Below are positions 61,744 through 64,000 of a stretch of DNA of 64,000 nt, piece by piece (position 1 is the first letter of the stretch; the number at the start of each line of letters is the position of its first letter). The DNA comes from Flagellimonas hymeniacidonis (GTDB lineage: Bacteria > Bacteroidota > Bacteroidia > Flavobacteriales > Flavobacteriaceae), in NCBI RefSeq assembly GCF_008040165.1, contig NZ_VRUR01000002.1:1426001-1490000 (forward strand). Direction: 5' to 3'. A model generated the notes under the pieces. It saw nothing but the letters and a program-made list of their open reading frames with translations, made no database searches and was not told the origin of the DNA. A program made the translations under genes and the position numbers.

Positions 61744-62697
61744 CTAATAAGTACTCCGGACGTATTCTGCAACTAATTCCGCAATAAGTTGTCTCCCATT
61801 ATCATTCCAATGTTGATCATAAATCAAGGTTGTTGGTAGTTCCGAATCATTCAAGTCTTTTCCAAAATCAATTGATTTGAACTTATTTTCATCTAGGAAG
61901 CTTAGAAATTGATTTGGGCAAAGACTATAGTCTAATAATAGAACATTTTTCTGCTTGTCATAACCGTATTGGTCTACCAATATTTTGAAATTTTGAATTC
62001 TAGTGGCATAGGTATCCTTTACAATAGGCGTTGAGGACAACTTTCTGGTCCTACTTCCTTCTGCGAAGAGACTCAAAACTCTTGAAAGTGATTTAGTGAT
62101 TGGGTCAACAAGGCCAATATCCTTTAAATAAACTATTGACTTAACATGTTTGGCTAGCCTACTTATTGGAGTATCTAAGGACAGTCTATTTGAGTGTTTA
62201 TATTCTGACCTCTCAAGATCATCCGTAAAACGCATATAAATAACAACATGGTCCATTTCTTTAAAAATATCCCTATAAGCCTGGATAAGATGTAGCTGAT
62301 CGGCCAAATCATAACCAGCATAGCCAAACTCGTAGACCTTGATGGAATCTCCTAGGCTTCTTTCTATCTTTTGACCTAGAGAACGGTGGTAATCTTGATG
62401 AAATCCTTCTATGAAGGAATCTCCGACCAACGCAATATATTTTTCTGGGTCTTTAATATCATATTGGTCGTAAACCGAATTAAACCCAAAAGAATTAATT
62501 CGATAATGCCCAACATTCTGCCTCCTATTGCCTACCACAGAATAGTCTTCTTGATTGGACATCCACCTTTCCACCTGCCGATCATCTAAAAACCGTACTG
62601 GTCTTTCATTGTGTAGATGAAAAATGCGAACCAGAAGTTCTAAACACAGAAAGAACAAAAGCACATATATAACAAAACGCTTGAGTAGCTTTATCAT
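61744..62697 (-). CDS. Membrane-anchored SGNH-like O-acetyltransferase partner (second)
   Basis: A 317-residue protein with an N-terminal helix (about residues 7-25). It has an SGNH-type ALVGDSFIEGFHQ (Ser94) and a C-terminal YDQHWNDNGRQLIAEL with Asp294 and His296; the D-x-H-W arrangement is typical of AlgX/AlgJ-like acetyltransferases. It directly follows the MBOAT gene on the leftward strand with a two-base gap and should act with it in O-acetylation of an exported glycan. The two genes repeat the layout of the pair at 41.7-44.1 kb, but sequence divergence is high. Confidence 0.77.
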   Translation of the reverse strand: MIKLLKRFVIYVLLFFLCLELLVRIFHLHNERPVRFLDDRQVERWMSNQEDYSVVGNRRQNVGHYRINSFGFNSVYDQYDIKDPEKYIALVGDSFIEGFHQDYHRSLGQKIERSLGDSIKVYEFGYAGYDLADQLHLIQAYRDIFKEMDHVVIYMRFTDDLERSEYKHSNRLSLDTPISRLAKHVKSIVYLKDIGLVDPITKSLSRVLSLFAEGSRTRKLSSTPIVKDTYATRIQNFKILVDQYGYDKQKNVLLLDYSLCPNQFLSFLDENKFKSIDFGKDLNDSELPTTLIYDQHWNDNGRQLIAELVAEYVRSTY

Positions 62698-62699
62698 AA

Positions 62700-64000
62700 T
62701 TAAAATTGAAAATATATAAATGATCTATCCACACCATCATCATAAAACAGTATAATCAGCAACAACAAGCATAGATAACACACCAGTCTTAAAAAACGAT
62801 ATTTAAATCCCAGTGGATTCCGCTCGTCTTTCCGAATACCGTATTCAAAAAGTACAAAACAGGTTAACAAGATATAATAATCAATCATTCGATATCCTCT
62901 AGGATGCAGGTACGAATCCCAAGAAAAATGGAGTAGTAAACGTTCAAAATAACAAAAAGCATCACTCAGTGTTTCGCTCCTAAAAAAAATCCAGCCCAAA
63001 GTAACTAAACTAAAAGTACATATCATACGGGGGGCTTCTGAAAGAAGGTTTGAAAAAGATTTTAAAACATTAGAGGTACCCAAATACCTTCTGTTGCTTT
63101 TAAGATAAAAAAGAGGTAAAAACAAAATAGCATGGAACAAACCCCAGACAACATAAGTCCAATTAGCACCATGCCATAACCCACTAACCAAGAAAATTAC
63201 AAAGATGTTTCTTACTACAAAAATTCTTCTAATTTTAGATCCCCCTAAAGGAATGTATAGGTAATCGCGGAACCAAGTAGATAATGATATATGCCACCTG
63301 CGCCAAAATTCAGCTATATTGCGAGAGAAATACGGAAACTTAAAATTGGACATGAGCTCAATACCAAAAAGCTTAGCTGTTCCGATTGCAATGTCGGAGT
63401 ATCCTGAAAAATCGCCATAAATCTGAAAACCAAAAAAAAGAGCTCCAAGTACCAAGGTTGAGGAGGGGTACGAAGCGTGATTAAGAAAAATATCATCGAC
63501 AATTGGCGCTAAAGCGTCAGCAATTGCAACTTTTTTAAAGAGTCCCCATAGCATTAAGCGTAACCCTTCTATTTGCTGTTTGTATAAAAATTTACGAGGA
63601 TTAACTATCTGTGGTAGTAACCTAGATGCCCTTTCAATTGGGCCGGCTACCAGTTGTGGAAAAAAAGCTACAAAGGTTGCAAAAGAAATTAAACTGTTTG
63701 TAGGCTCCAGGTTTCTACGGTAGATATCAAGTGAATAGGAGAGTGTCTGGAATGTATAAAATGAAATGCCCACTGGAAGTATAACTTTTAGCATCCAAGA
63801 TGACTCCAATTGAAAGCCGAAAAAAGCAAAGGAGGCCACAAAAGAATCCACAAAAAAATTGAAGTACTTAAAAAAAACCAAGATTCCAATATTAAACCCA
63901 ATACTTATACCCAAGTAAAGACGTTTTTTTTGCTGTGATCCTGAATAATAAATTGCTCTGCCTACGATAAAATCTACGAGTGTAGAAATGAGGATTAGAG
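62700..64000 (-). CDS. MBOAT-family O-acyltransferase, N-terminus beyond window
   Basis: The leftward frame stays open to the window edge, giving about 432 C-terminal residues; the first 40 or so are missing. It matches the MBOAT gene at 41.7 kb along its length: FFKYFNFFVDSF, FPQLVAGPIERASRLLPQIV, EFWRRWHISLSTWFRDYLYI and the catalytic SGLWHGANWTYVVWG. It would be an AlgI-like acetyl carrier for polysaccharide modification, paired with the SGNH-like protein that follows. The apparent ATG at 63914 is internal, since homology extends upstream of it. Confidence 0.92.
   Translation of the reverse strand, partial: LILISTLVDFIVGRAIYYSGSQQKKRLYLGISIGFNIGILVFFKYFNFFVDSFVASFAFFGFQLESSWMLKVILPVGISFYTFQTLSYSLDIYRRNLEPTNSLISFATFVAFFPQLVAGPIERASRLLPQIVNPRKFLYKQQIEGLRLMLWGLFKKVAIADALAPIVDDIFLNHASYPSSTLVLGALFFGFQIYGDFSGYSDIAIGTAKLFGIELMSNFKFPYFSRNIAEFWRRWHISLSTWFRDYLYIPLGGSKIRRIFVVRNIFVIFLVSGLWHGANWTYVVWGLFHAILFLPLFYLKSNRRYLGTSNVLKSFSNLLSEAPRMICTFSLVTLGWIFFRSETLSDAFCYFERLLLHFSWDSYLHPRGYRMIDYYILLTCFVLFEYGIRKDERNPLGFKYRFLRLVCYLCLLLLIILFYDDGVDRSFIYFQF

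Noticed and set aside
1..64000. Mobile element carrying the EPS locus
   Set aside because: No transposase, integrase, tRNA-proximal attachment repeat or terminal inverted repeat was seen; the only tRNA is some 19 kb from the EPS genes.

Overview
The window comes from the chromosome of a low-GC marine-type Flavobacteriaceae (Bacteroidota). Evidence: gliding genes gldF/gldG, a DUF4249 lipoprotein paired with a TonB-dependent receptor, the Bacteroidota promoter signature TAnnTTTG upstream of several genes, and AT-rich spacers. No rRNA, CRISPR array, insertion sequence or integrase is visible. Both edges cut genes: a class IV aminotransferase on the left and an MBOAT acyltransferase on the right.

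Positions 1-17.6 kb are mostly housekeeping: an aminotransferase, a START-like protein, tRNA-Met, a DUF4249/TonB pair, acetyl-CoA synthetase, a secreted amidohydrolase, a two-part sodium/solute symporter, purC, phoH, a SAM hydrolase/monooxygenase/gldF/gldG operon and dnaN.

Positions 17.8-20.5 kb hold two paralogous lipoproteins. Their shared domain carries the Cys and Gln motifs of thioester (TED) adhesin domains. Their C-termini differ completely, and one ends in an extremely basic, Cys-rich tail. A DUF4870 membrane protein lies between them.

Positions 20.5 kb to the right edge are a large exopolysaccharide (EPS) locus interrupted only by mnmE. A leftward arm encodes a CapK-like adenylating enzyme, a PglD-type acetyltransferase, PglE/PglF-type enzymes for a bacillosamine-like diamino sugar, and the Wza/Wzc export pair. 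The phosphatase CpsB abuts Wzc tail to tail. A pectate-lyase-like lipoprotein faces the start of a rightward run of about 28 kb. That run encodes enzymes for UDP-GlcA, UDP-GalA, UDP-GalNAc and UDP-GalNAcA, four GT4 glycosyltransferases, a MurJ-type flippase, a Wzy-type polymerase, two PglC-type phosphoglycosyl transferases, two AsnB-type amidotransferases, a TupA-like ATP-grasp protein, three FemAB/BioF2-like acyltransferases, an arylsulfotransferase-like protein with two small membrane proteins, two PAPS-type sulfotransferases, and two MBOAT/SGNH O-acylation pairs.

Taken together, the locus predicts an acidic, Wzx/Wzy/Wza-type surface polymer built on a diamino-sugar primer. It is probably amidated, O-acetylated and sulfated, and perhaps aminoacylated. 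The most unusual items are the TED-like lipoprotein pair, the ASST/small-protein/sulfotransferase module, and the density of decorating enzymes. All functional calls rest on reading motifs and context; no database search was run.
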